The position numbers were made by a program, and so were the translations under genes. DNA of 64,000 nucleotides from positions 4,037,001 through 4,101,000 of the forward strand of contig JAEMWC010000001.1 in NCBI GenBank assembly GCA_016490735.1, written 5' to 3'. A model generated the notes under the pieces. The model searched no databases. It was not told the DNA's origin and worked only from the letters and a program-made list of their open reading frames with translations. This document shows, piece by piece, positions 13,190 to 24,053 of the stretch (the stretch's first letter is position 1; each line of letters begins with the position of its first letter). This DNA is from Pachyseris speciosa (lineage: Eukaryota; Cnidaria; Anthozoa; Scleractinia; Pachyseridae).

Positions 13190-16100
13190 TAACTTTGCTA
13201 AAGTCTCAAATCTTTCTAGCCAAGCAGGGATGCTCTACTAATTGGGGAGAATACATTAAATCAAATCAAATGTTGGTTTTTGGGGAGAGGGGAAAACTGG
13301 AGTACATGGAGAAAAACCTCTCGGAGCAGAGTAGGGAACCAACAAACTCAGCCCACATATGACACCAAGTCTGGGAATCGAACCCGGTTTATATTGGTGT
13401 AAGGCAATCACTCTCACCACTGCACCAACCCTGATCGCCCAATGAAAAAGCGTCCACACATGTAAAGTTATTTATTCCAGTATGACCTTAAGTTACCTTA
13501 TCTGTCCACATGTGTGCTTGCACTTGTATATACAGCTGTACATGTAGGTATCTACTTTTGACTGGATTTATAATAACAATGCATGATCTAATATAAAGCC
13601 AGTGTAGGTCCTTGAGCACAATTTGATTTGCATCAAATGCTATTTTAGAAGCAAAACAAGGACAATCTATAGTAACTGACTTTCCCTGTGATCTTTTAGA
13701 TTTTTAAAGAGAAACATGTTGCTGTGGGGCATTTGGCAAGGAAAAGGCAAACCTCCATTTAATGCATTCTTTGAACCATTTACTACTCAAATGAACAAAT
13801 TATACAAAGAAGGTAGGTGTTGACTTAATCTGTAAATAACATTTTCACTGCGTGACTTCTGATGAGATTGTACGTATCAGTTTTTATCAGTTACATGTAA
13901 CTGTTACTGGTCAAATTGTTTTCTCCTTAATCCAAGTTTAACAAATGAACCTACCGTCCTGTACATGTACAGTTAACTGTACTGCAAGACTGTTAACTTT
14001 GAACTTGACATAACCACAGAATTTCATCTTCCTGATAAGTATTAATTTTTTTTATTGAATGTTTGTTACCTGTCCACACTGTTTACATTCTTTCACTGTT
14101 TTCCTGATTAAAGGAGTCACCATTGAAGTGCCACAAACACCATCAACAGTAGACATCAAAGCTGCTGTATTGCTTGGCTCCACTGATTTACAGGGTAAAG
14201 CATACCTTTTAAATATGACGCAACACAATGGTGAGAGTGGTTGTGTGACATGTGAAGAGAAGGGATTTGTTGCTGCCCAAGGTAAAGGCCATACCCGATG
14301 TTACCCATACAGACCTCCAAGTGAAAGAGCCCCTAAACGTACAACAACATCACTTCTGGCAAATGCTATTGAAGCAAATCAGAGAAAGACAAAGGTGAAC
14401 TTCTGAACTATGTACACTCACGTCTGTAATTATCAGAGTTTATGATTTGAGTTAGGGATATTGTACTTTGTTAATGGAGTTATCACAGTAAAAACACTTT
14501 GTCACTTAATTAGGGTACTTGGATCTTCTTGGATGTTGTATAACTGTTATTGTCTAATTGTGAAAGATCTATCATTCATTTTAATCAGTTGCTCAATTGT
14601 TGTTCTGAGTGAGACTTACCGGTACATTAACAGTACAGTCTGTATTTTTCAGGATAGTTTTACAGTTAAACTGGTTTGACTGTCAGTACAAGAGAATTAA
14701 AACTAACCAGTTCCAAACTTACCATCTTAACTTAAATCCCTTAACAAAGCTTTTACTTTGTCAGGTTGCAGGAATGTTTGATGTCACCAGCTTAGCACTA
14801 ATGCCCTGGTTCGACATAGTTCTGGGTATGGTCCCGGACTATATGCATGGATGTCTGCCAGGCATAACTAAGACACTTCTCTACAAGTGGTTCTCCTCAT
14901 CTAATCACAAGAAAGTATTTTTTGTTGGTGGCCAGGTATGATTTTGTCAGTCAAACAGAAAAATTAACATTGAATATTTGTTACAGAACACAGTAAAACA
15001 TCATAACTAGGTGAAGCACGATCGTCCGGGTGAGTGTAGTCCTGAGAAGGACTGTTTGTGGTGACATTGACATTGACAGTCAATGTCACCACAAACAGTC
15101 CTTCTCAGGACTACACTCACCCGAACGATCGTGCTTCACCTAGTCATGATATGACTTCTGGGTTCAAACCATTTATGATTTTACAGTTAAACATGTTGGT
15201 GCTATAACTTGAAATATTGGATGATTGACTTGATTAAGTCACCTATGTGTGGTCGGAAACTATGTTATCCATGGTTTTTGTTTCTCTTTTACATAATGAC
15301 TCTGTCAACTTGTAACAATAACAATATTATATTATTTCAGTCTTGTGCCATGCCAATAAAACACAAATTAACAAAACTGTTTTTCTTTTGTATTTTCTGA
15401 CATTTTTCTGATATTCTTAAACATTCCTTCAAGCAGAGGAAGACACAAAGTTGTTTGGACCAACTTGTTTCAAGTTTACCATTTTGATTTATGATTCCTT
15501 GATATCCAGCATCATCAAAGTGCAGGAAACTACTGTGAATGATGTTTGCAAACATGAAGACTGAAACGGCTATCCACCATTGCTTTTTATATATATTCTC
15601 TCTTTGTGCCTCAGATAAAACAAATAAACAAACTCATCCTTCAAATGAGACCACCAGATGTTTTAGCCAGACTCCCAAGAGACCTGGAGAAACATTTTAA
15701 GAACTTCAAAGGTACATAAAAGTTTCGTATATATAATCAGTTAACACTGCTTGCAATATTTTTTTGTCAGTAGTTTGTAAAACAAAGCACAATCATTGTC
15801 ATCACCCATTGTCTTAAAATATAGAATTGAACATTCAGTATGTTTCCTTTTTCTAGCTTCTGAGTTGCAATCCTGGCTCCTCTACTACGCTTTACCGTGC
15901 CTGGTTGGTTTCCTACCAGATAAATACCTCCAGCACTTTGCTTGCTTCTCAGAAGCAATATATATCCTTCTTGGTAGTGTGATCACTGCCACTCAGTTGC
16001 AGAGGGCAAGAGACCTGCTTGAAAGATTCTACAAGGACTTTCAGACTTTATATGGTAAGAAAGGGTATAAAGCAATACCTTTATAAGGTGAACAGATCAT

Positions 16101-18946
16101 TGATTGACCTCACCAGGGCTAACGCTGAAAATGCCAGCTTTTTAAAATCTCTTTATGGTGGTCAAAAATTTGCATTATCAACTGTGTTAATAAACCAAAT
16201 GTTTGTATTTCACTTCCCCACCGACGAAGCAACAAAGTTTCAAAACTAACCTCCTTTATGTATGTAGCTGGTTTCGTTCAGTATGAGCTATCTCTAATAT
16301 TGACTGTCATAATTATATATTTAAATACGGCTCATAACAAACTGATTGCAGTTTACTTAGTTGATGGCAAAGTCTAAAATTGACTCGGTTCAAGTTTGTT
16401 TTTCCAGTTATATTCTCAGCAGTACTTGGCATTTGTTCTGTTACAAATTGATTGGTAATTATTAGACTTATGATATTGATATATGGTGTGAACTTCTTGT
16501 TGCAGGAGATGGAAGTTGTGGCCTAAATGTGCACAATGCTGGTGCCCATCTGGTGGATTATGTTGAAGGCTGGGGGCCACTTTGGGCTTGGTCGACCTTT
16601 GGCTTTGAAGATATGAATGGAACGTTAATGGATTTTTGCCATGGCACTGGTAATGTTTGTAGGCAGGTAAGCAACAGGTGGAAGACCACATACTGTATAA
16701 CGTACATGTAAGCAAATTTATGCCATGCTAACTGTATAAGCTGGGTTAGCTTATTTGTATTGCCTGACTTAACCACGTCAATTCACTTGGCAGCTAAGAA
16801 TTCATCTGATAGCTTGAAGCTTTGATCAAGCATTAGCTTACACTTCTTTCTCAACCAAGAAATATTCCTATCAACACCTGATTTTTCTTCCAAACAATAT
16901 TTTAAGTGTAAGGTTATACTTTGTTACTTCATGACATCAGTGTTGTCAGATGGTCAAATGCCAATCACTGTTTCTAGGTACAGTGTATCTAGAAGCAAGG
17001 GTACACGTAGAAAGTCAGTTATTAGAATATTATTTACTATCATGACTTCTTTGTATTGTGTAATTCCAGTTGATTTGGATGTCGCATGCGCAGAGTCTCC
17101 TCATAAATGAAGTTGAGCAACTGCCAGATGGAACAACCAAGGATTTTATAGCAAGGATGCTGATCAGCAAAAGAGGGTAACAATATTTTCCTCTTGTGCT
17201 ACAAGTATTTTCGTTTGCTAAGTAAAGAATAGGAACTACCTCCAACAATACTTACTGTTGCATATACATCAACTCTGTCAAGGGAGTTATAATTCAAGGA
17301 TTCATTAGACACTTAAAATGGAATAAGTACTCTTAAGTTAGTGAAATGTTGAACTTATATTTTACTAATTGGACTTAGCTTCAAACTTAATCAATACGGC
17401 AGAGCTGAATATTCACTTAGTTTACAGTCGGAACCTCAATTATCCAGACTTGCTTGGACCTGAGTAAATAGTCCGGATAATCAAGTGTCCAGATAATTGA
17501 AAATATGAATATTAATTAAAATGAGAAAAGACGTAACTGAAATAATTTGTAAATCGGAATTTAATACAGTGGCGTACTGTAGCATAGAATTGAACTTCAT
17601 GCACAAACTTTGGTCTAAAACAATAATTTTGCTCTTTGTAAGGAAACAAACCTTTTATATAAAACCATAAACTATACCTAATAATCTAAATTAAAAATTA
17701 TTCATAATGATAGTTTCTAGGAATCTTCATTGTATCTTGTTAATGTTCATGAAAGATCTGGGACCCGAATAAATAGTCCAGAGAATCGAAAAGTCCAGAT
17801 GATCAAGGTTGGACTGTACTTAGTTGTCAACTAAAATATGGGGGTTTGTGACTTGCTTGTTTACACCACAGCAATTCCTTTTTGTCATTGTTTAGCTGCT
17901 CTTGCTCTACAGGTTAAAGAACCTTAAAGAGGCCAAAGACTGCCAGATTGCAGGAGGAGTAAAAAAGCTATCAGGAGTACCAGCAAGTTTGATGGAAACT
18001 GTTTTACGCAAGTGTGGCCCTGACAGCTTCAAGGTGTTAAGGATTGTCAAGAAAGGGCAAGTGTTCTTCAGCAAGGAGTACACAAGGATGGTGAAGAGAA
18101 ATGCTTCTGTGGTGTTACTGTCAGATGGGAAAGTGGGAGAAATCAATTTCTTCGTCTGGAACAAGAAGACAGGAAAAACACTTGTTGCCTACAAAGAAAT
18201 AGAGCCTGATCTTGATACACCATTCTTTTTTGACGATGCTGGTTGTCATGTGCTACGAATGAGACCCCAAAGGTAATAAAATAGTACAGTGTATGTTCAT
18301 TATTGAAAGTAGTTGCCTTTTACTAATTTCTTCAGGGTTTGGTCATTACACAGTTGATGGCATTTGTATATTGCAGGGCTGTGCTTTAGCTGTGCCCAGT
18401 AGCCCCTGGCGACTTTCACCTTTGGGTGACAGGGAATTCTTAGGTTTTGCACAAAATTTAAGTGCTGGGCACCCTGTATTTCAAAGGTTTAGAGTTTTGG
18501 ACCCCAAAATGTTTTCTTAGAGCAAAGCCTTGTATTGAACAATAAAATTACTGTATTTACTGTATTTGTAATTTATTACACACAGGTGTCTCATTAAACT
18601 AGGCTTCATTCTTCTAATAATAATTGTTTTTTTGTGTATTTAACTAAATAGATTTACTATTAATATTATCTTGGCAACTTGCATGTTTGAATGGGTGAGA
18701 ATGTCTGTTGAAGGGGTAATTCCTAACAGTTGTAGTAATCAGGTCAAAACTGAGCATGTTATTTAAGATAGGTGTTGTATAATACGTATTTATTGCTTTT
18801 ATCATGTAACTTGCTTCTTTAGTTTGCAAGCTGAACTTCAACTGACAGAAGTTACTGAAATAAGAGAAAAAGTGTTCTTTTTGGAAGGCAACTGTGACCA
18901 ACCATGCCTTGTAAGCCTACCAAACTTCAATGGAGTGTGCGGCTGA
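10286..18946 (+). CDS. tnp2/EnSpm-like transposase with N-terminal C2H2 finger (13 exons, exon 2 broken)
   Basis: Exons: 10286-10439, 10564-11278, 12261-12361, 12871-13102, 13700-13812, 14114-14394, 14765-14935, 15615-15711, 15857-16054, 16506-16666, 17070-17176, 17913-18272 and 18823-18946. Exons 3 to 13 join in perfect phase. Exon 1 encodes a C2H2 finger (CSIC...HLRSIH). Exon 2 is acidic and ends in a CGNC/CEKC zinc ribbon. Later exons carry features I associate with EnSpm/Plavaka-type tnp2 transposases: FNTDGAPLYSSSSVSLWPV, MVPDYMHGCLPGITK, LPDKYLQHF and LNVHNAGAHLVDYVEGWGPL. The reading frame breaks in exon 2: an 8 bp tandem duplication (10610-10625 region), a second shift near 10935-10967 that restores frame, and a TAG at 11163. 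Whether this is a live element, a domesticated gene or a relic cannot be decided here. Confidence 0.75.
11455..12085. repeat. Two copies of an intron-borne dispersed repeat
   Basis: About 11470-11620 and 11960-12075 share GCATAATAAAACAA, GGTTTTTGCATGA, AGAATTATCA and an inverted pair around a TTATC/GATAA core (GGCCTCAG...CTCAGCCATGA). Both lie in the intron after exon 2 of the transposase-like gene. Between them (about 11795-11866) is a fragment of the CCCCGTTTA-type MITE seen complete at 22279. Confidence 0.6.
12660..12823. mobile_element. MITE family 1, second copy
   Basis: It begins CAAGGCTGTGCTCTAAG and ends CTAGAGCACAGCCCTG, giving terminal inverted repeats of about 15 bp. The interior aligns throughout with the copy at 8527. 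It lies directly before exon 4 of the transposase-like gene. Confidence 0.85.
13122..13440 (-). mobile_element. tRNA-derived SINE with an (ATT)n tail
   Basis: Read on the minus strand, the head has an A box (GGTTGGTGCAGTGGTGAGAG, at 13411-13430) and a B box (GGGTTCGATTCCC, at 13373-13385), the internal pol III promoter of a tRNA. A body follows (GTTTTTCTCCATGTACTCCA region), then an (ATT)n tail seen as (AAT)n at 13122-13187. The body resembles the conserved central domain of broadly distributed animal SINEs (possibly the MetaSINE domain), which I cannot verify. It lies in an intron of the transposase-like gene. Confidence 0.82.
15006..15144. mobile_element. Near-perfect fold-back MITE
   Basis: Two arms of about 65 bp are almost exact reverse complements (ACTAGGTGAAGCACGATCGT at the left, ACGATCGTGCTTCACCTAGT at the right) around a short GACATTGACATTGAC centre. 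The transcript would fold into one long hairpin. It lies in the intron after exon 7. Confidence 0.9.
17425..17816. mobile_element. pogo/Tigger-like non-autonomous element
   Basis: TA flanks both ends, and the ends are inverted: CAGTCGGAACCTCAATTATC against a reverse-complemented right end CAGTCCAACCTTGATCATC. Internal GTCCGGATAATCAAG motifs are typical of pogo/Tigger-type Tc1-mariner MITEs. Its 392 bp interior has no coding capacity. It lies in the intron after exon 11. Confidence 0.8.
18374..18532. mobile_element. MITE family 1, third copy (inverted)
   Basis: It begins CAGGGCTGTGCTTTAGC and ends TTAGAGCAAAGCCTTG, and its interior is the reverse complement of the copies at 8527 and 12660 (GGCCCCTGG becomes AGCCCCTGGCGAC here). 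It lies in the last intron of the transposase-like gene. Confidence 0.82.
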
Positions 18947-19668
18947 GACAGTCAAGGGGACACAATGTTACCATAGCATGTAGCTATAGAATGCTAAATC
19001 AGGCTTATTAAGACTGACATCTGGTCAGGTGAAATGGTTCACCATAGACTACAGTAATATTAAGTTAAGCGCATCTAACAGTTTGGTTTATTCATGAAAA
19101 ATACGGGCTGTCTAGAAGACTGATTATTGTTGTTGGTAATAATGAATGCTGGTCTAAAGTAAATACATGTTCCAGGTATACATTAAGGCACGTTTTAATT
19201 CACCATTGTTTGTTTGATTGGAACAACATCTGATGATGAAATTTTACAAAATGGAGTATTCAGTTCATGAGAGAAAGAACTGTAGAATATGACAGAATGG
19301 TGTATTTTTCAATTTCCAGCATGATTCTCTCTTGGATTCAAAAATTTATAATAGGGCATAACTTTCGTAAGTTATATAATATAAATTATTTCCCTTTTTT
19401 ACAACTTAGCTATCAGAGTAATAAAGCTTTTGAAGTTGCAAATTTACTTTATTGGTAAGATTTTGGATAAATTGTGGCTGTTTAAGTGCTTTAAATGTAC
19501 CACTTTAGCCTCTTCATCAGTTTGTCTCTGATTGACATGAAAGCATGTCAACAATTCGTGGTCTTTTTCTAACTTAGGTCTTGGAACATGTGCACACACA
19601 TTTCACCCAAAATTTACCATTCACAAAATTATCAGAAATTCCCACACATTTGTAAAATATTACTTGTG

Positions 19669-20068
19669 GAATTACTGAGAATTCCTAGGATTCCTTATAA
19701 TTCCCAGTAGTGCAAGTAACCATTCCAAGACATTCTCAAATATTCTCAGCTTGTGAAGCTGTCCTAATTTGCATGTCTGGGAATTATTGGAAATTCATAG
19801 AAATTCCCAATAATTCCTAGTAGTGCTATTACCCATTCCAAGATATTCTCAAATATTCTCAGCTTGTGAAACTATCCTAATTTGCATGTCTGGGAATTAT
19901 TGGAAATTCCTAGGAATTCCCAATAATTCCCAGTAGTGTAATTACCCATTCCTAGAAATTCTCAAAAATTCCCAGGTTGGGAAATTATCTTCATTTGCAT
20001 GTCTTGGAATTGCTGGGAATTGGAATTCCTAGGAATTCCAAGTTCTCTGGGAATTTATTTCGCAAGGG
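19669..20068. repeat. Tandem array of 112-113 bp palindrome-bearing units plus right TIR
   Basis: Units start at 19669, 19781 and 19894, and a partial unit starts at 20007. Each carries AAATTCCTAGGAATTCC or a variant, then ATTCTCA stretches and CTAATTTGCATGTCTGG. The partial unit runs into the right terminal inverted repeat ending at 20068. As the counterpart of 3109-3250 it marks the right subterminal region of the transposon. Confidence 0.88.
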
Positions 20069-20355
20069 TAATTTCAAGCAAAATTGAGAAAAAAAAATAC
20101 CCTCCATCTAGAGAAACAAATATTTAGTTATTTCGCTGTAAGTGTTCTATGAAACAACCAAAGTAACAAAGAAAGAAATTTATACGGAGCTCACTATCGT
20201 TTTTCTTATAGACGCCTTAGTAGTTCATTCATTTTACTTAACAGAGACTTAAGACCAGGAGATGATAGGAGTCACTACCTTAACAGAGTGAAATCAAATT
20301 ACAACTACCGACTCGTCCTTCCAGAAAAAAAAAAACAAAAGGAAAAAATGCAAGA

Positions 20356-20957
20356 ATGTCAGATGTGCCTGGCTTTGTCGAGTATTTTGAAAGTTACCGG
20401 GATGAAACCTTAAATTCAACAATCAAGGACGCTGCAACAGAAGGTGTGATGTTAATTCAATTTACATTCTGTTTTGTTGATGTCGACACTTAGAGGAATA
20501 ATAACATATAAGCTTTCTTTATTAGTTCTGAAGGGGATGAAAGCTAAAGATGTGATCGTGAATGGTGAGTTAGTCATTTCCAATTAAAATACAGTTCAGA
20601 TTAAAGTTGTGGATTTAATTACCAGCAGTTAACTTGAATTTTATTAGGAAAGAATAAAGGAATTTAATTTTTGTGACCTTCATGTTTAGGGATGACAAGA
20701 GGGCAGTATGAGAGACGCTTGGCCTCTGTAAGAAGAAGGGCAGTTCATCATTTTTTGAGCTGCGTAAACGCAGAAAAAACATGAGACAGTGGTCATTAAA
20801 CCCGGCTCCTAACCCGAGCAAGGAGCTATTTATTGTTAAATGGGAAGAAGAGACATTTCTTTTAACACAAATGCAAGAAGAAGCAACGACACCCAAGGGG
20901 AAGCTGGTTGACCTCTTTGGATCAGTTCTATCATTAATACCGTGGACGATAGTGTAA
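20356..20957 (+). pseudogene. Unrecognised host gene, first three exons, frameshifted
   Basis: Three exons join in phase: 20356-20443 (begins MSDVPGFVEYFESYRDETLN), 20526-20564 and one starting at 20690 (GMTRGQYERRLASVRRR). In exon 3 the frame changes near the T run at 20748-20753; a downstream frame then encodes FFELRKRRKNMRQWSLNP and later KGKLVDLFGSVLSLIPWTIV before TAA at 20955. The last block recurs at 35130-35300 with more damage. I do not recognise a family; it is basic at the start and ends hydrophobic. Confidence 0.5.
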
Positions 20958-22065
20958 GATCGGTTGTAACCGTTTCGATACAAGAGGGTACAGTCTACGG
21001 TGACATTCGCAGCCCTTTCTTCGCTTCTTCTAATTTATGACAGTGCACCTGACCAAATTATGTTTTCCACTAATATAATACTTTGTACTTATTCCAAAAA
21101 CATTTAGACTTCCTTTCCAACTTTGGACTTCAAAATGTATGATAAACTAAGCAGCATTTGGTATACAACCGAGTTACCAGGCGCATGCGTCTATTCCCCA
21201 GTTGATTTCAAACTGTTTTGCATGCATGTTTACAAATGCGATGCAAATCAGTTTGTGACATTAACTGGGGAAAAGAGCCATGCCCCTTACAAGCTCGGTC
21301 GTGTGACAAATGACGACTACTTTTCATTACTTCTAAAACCTATAAAAAGTCAAGATTTGGTTTAAAAAAGGTGCAAAAAGGCGCAATACCTTTTTGAACA
21401 GGTGCAAAGAATTTTCTTTGCAAAACAAATATTTTCGGGTTAGGGGCACTTTAAATTTATAGTGTTTTAGGTCATGTTTCGACTCAATTGTGGCCTTATA
21501 AAGTTTACTAAGTTTACCGCATTTCCTTAACAAATTTCATCTGAGACTGCAAATTACGTATACCACATATGCTACATAACCATATGTGCAGTGTTAGAAC
21601 TACCCTGCTCAATAGCGTTAAAAATTTGTGGAAAAAAAAAGCTATACCCATAACTACGATATACATTTGTTAGAGCTAGACTCAATGTTATTACTATCTA
21701 TTCGCAGCATTTTTCAACGCCGCTGGATGTGAAGGAATACCAGAACAAGCTACCTCCAAAAGAAGAAAGGGTACTGCATCGGTTCTCTCCTGTTATGCCT
21801 GTTCTGGCAAATAGAGGGAAAGATAAGAAACAAAAAAAAGAACAAATAAAAAACAGTCACTGAGCTTTCCAAAAATTCTTTAACAAGTTTTAATTTCCAT
21901 AGCATTTCTTTAACTAACACCTGATACTTAGCCGATGAGGCCATAAGTCGAGTTCAGGTTGAAATCAGCGGATTTTCGGCAAGATTTGGGTGGAAAATTC
22001 TTTTATTTCAACACACTGATGAAAAAGCTCACTGAACTGATTTGTACCATGTGATCCAAAATAAC

Positions 22066-22240
22066 CGTGGAATTAGCCCTTAATCCACTTGGACTATGTA
22101 ACCAAGTTGTCAATATATCAGACTAGCTTTCACATATAGTATTTCAGTAGACACTGGCCAGCTCCCTGTAACCACCACCCCATTAAAGCATTATACATAT
22201 ATTCCTCTCTGGTCTACTCATTGTCGGCTCCATAAGACTA
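22066..22240 (+). repeat. 5' LTR of the gypsy element
   Basis: About 175 bp, beginning CGTGGAATTAGCCCTTAATC and ending TCGGCTCCATAAGACTA. The split 3' LTR begins TGTGGGATTAGCCCTTAAT (27100), continues at 31909 with ATCCACTTGGACTATG and ends at 32263. The first base pair is mutated from the canonical TG. Confidence 0.85.
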
Positions 22241-22278
22241 CGTGGTGTCAGAGAAGCGGGATCCACTAGGACTCTCAG

Positions 22279-22679
22279 ACCCCATTTACATGGAGAAAAG
22301 TTGTCCCGGGTAAGAGGGTCACCCTCCCAGCCGAGTCAACTTTAGCGAGCGTTTATATGAGAAAAAGTTGACCCTTTTGCCCGAGCCAGCAGCACTCGCG
22401 CAAGCTCTGATTGTCTCATCTTGACCGAGTTGACCCGGCTAGGCGAGCCAAAGTGTTTATATGGAGAAAAGTTGGCTCGGCTAGGAGGGTTGCCCTACCA
22501 TCGAAAGAGGGTGACCCAGCTAGGCAGGCCATCCTTCTAGCTGAGCTAACTTTTTGTTTCTCATGTAAACGGTTCGCCAATTTTTTAAGAAAATGTAGGA
22601 AAAGTTTGCTCACCTAGGGTAGCTCGGGTAGGCAGGTTACCCTTCTAACCAGGACAACTTTTCTCCATATAAACGGGGC
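22279..22679. mobile_element. CCCCGTTTA-type MITE in the gypsy leader
   Basis: The ends ACCCCATTTACATGGAGAAA and (reverse complement) GCCCCGTTTATATGGAGAAA are inverted, and CTCAG is duplicated at 22274-22278 and 22680-22684. The interior has repeated GGCTAGG and AGAAAAGTTG motifs. It sits between the primer-binding site and gag. Confidence 0.86.
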
Positions 22680-22733
22680 CTCAGGTACAGCTAATTTCGC
22701 TGGTTAAATTTGAAAGAAGACGAGTTCACGTGA

Positions 22734-23600
22734 ATGAGTGCAACAAGTGAGGCAAGCATGCCATCGTCTGTGACTGAAGAAGCAAGTTCTTCGCAGGAAA
22801 CAAGCCAAACGGGTAACCCACAAAGTGGAACGATGGCTACTGTAGCAGGGAATTTCAATATTCCTCCGCCAGTGAATTTCAACCCCAAAACAGATGATTG
22901 GAACCAATGGATCTCACTATAGGTGTCATTCGAAGCAGCTACGCAACGGGATGGGCTGTAAGAGAAGGTGCATATCAACATTCTTATTTATGTTATGGGA
23001 AATAATGCTGCTGACATTTATCAAAGCTTCAAGCTGTCAAGCGAGGAAAACACGTTCATTGACGTTAAACAAAAGTTTAAGAAACACTTCAAGGGAAAAG
23101 TGGCTTTAGTTTTTGAGAGAACGCAATTTGCGAGACGCTTGCAGAAGAAAAAGAAGGGCTTAATGTCATTTAGAGAAGATCTCCAGAAATGGACTGACGT
23201 TTGTTCTTTCGGGGATCTACGGGATCAAATGGTCCACATGCAAAAGGTGGCCACATTGCGCGATTCGCAGCTTAGGCGAAGATTAATGGCCAGCGCCAAC
23301 TTCACCTTAGATCAAATAAAGAACAAGATCAATGAAACAACAAGATCAAATTCTCCAAAGTAACCCAACTGCAGCAGACTTATCAGCAGTAAATGACAAA
23401 AGAGTTCCGGACCACAGACGTGGACATCCTAAATTTGAGAAAGGCAATGATAGCAATAAGTTTAAACGCAAAGCTAAAAAACCTGTTACAAATGTGGAGC
23501 TCAGCCAAGCCACCCTCCTAATCGCTGCCCAGCTAGAGATGTCACTTGCAGTGCATGTAAGAAGAGAGGCCATTACACAAAAGTGTGCAAATTTTCCGAA
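22734..23600 (+). pseudogene. gag: gag of the gypsy element (decayed)
   Basis: Translation starts at 22734 (MSATSEASMPSS) and runs in one frame to 23363 except for TAG at 22920 and a TAA near 22959. The capsid-like part contains DVKQKFKKHFKGK and the region RLMASANFTLDQIKNKI. After a frame change comes a nucleocapsid zinc knuckle with spacing C-x2-C-x4-H-x4-C (CSACKKRGHYTKVC, about 23546-23587). It would form the cytoplasmic virus-like particle of the retrotransposon; this copy cannot. Confidence 0.75.
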
Positions 23601-23725
23601 TTAGTTCAAAGTGTTGACCACGGCTCAAGTGAAGATGACGTCTCCATAATGACCATTGGTGAAACTGTCAACATGGTCGAAAATAACTCGAAATGGAAAA
23701 CTAACTTGCTCATTGGAAATACCAA

Positions 23726-24053
23726 TTGAAGGCCTCGGAGCATAACCATCCTATGTCGAATTTTGAGTCGTTTTTCGATTTTGCTTGGATTTGTCTGAAT
23801 TTCTGCATGTGAACTGCAATTCGATGGAAAAACATTGTATGGTATTTTTTTTGACTGATTCATCCAGAATCCAGAAATGCATTTTTTCTTACGTACACCA
23901 AGAAACCAACCTTCCATGGGAGTGGTTTGCAAGTTGCATTACATCTTCTTTCAATCGAATTGCAGTTTACATGCAACAATTCGGGCAAATCCAGGCAAAA
24001 TCGAAAAACAACCCAAAATTCGACATAGGATGGTTATGCTCCGAGGCCTTCAA
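23726..24053. mobile_element. Fold-back MITE between gag and pol
   Basis: The arms TTGAAGGCCTCGGAGCATAA and TTATGCTCCGAGGCCTTCAA are perfect inverses, and pairing continues through most of the 328 bp (AATTCGACATAGGATGG on the right pairs with CCATCCTATGTCGAATT on the left). It interrupts the gag-protease junction of the gypsy element and encodes nothing. Confidence 0.9.

Larger units (their letters stand above)
3109..20068. mobile_element. 17 kb EnSpm/tnp2-like DNA transposon with two divergent genes
   Basis: The left end reads CCCCTGCGAAATACATT and the reverse complement of the right end reads CCCTTGCGAAATAAATT, matching at 15 of 17 positions. TAA flanks both ends (3106-3108 and 20069-20071) as a likely target duplication. 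Just inside both ends are AGGAATTCCT-type palindromic repeats, like the subterminal repeats bound by accessory proteins of plant CACTA elements. Inside are a BEN-domain gene (minus) and a tnp2-like transposase gene (plus), divergently transcribed. The TIR does not start with CACTA and TAA is also typical of PIF-Harbinger, so the superfamily comes from the transposase. Both genes carry lesions, so the copy is probably not autonomous. Confidence 0.72.

Noticed and set aside
13370..13430. A tRNA gene on the minus strand with A and B boxes
   Set aside because: The boxes are present but no cloverleaf closes around them, and the sequence continues into a SINE body and (ATT)n tail, so it is a SINE head.
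3109..20068. PIF-Harbinger assignment from the TAA target duplication
   Set aside because: The encoded transposase has tnp2-like rather than Harbinger DDE_4 and Myb features, so TAA alone was not used to classify it.
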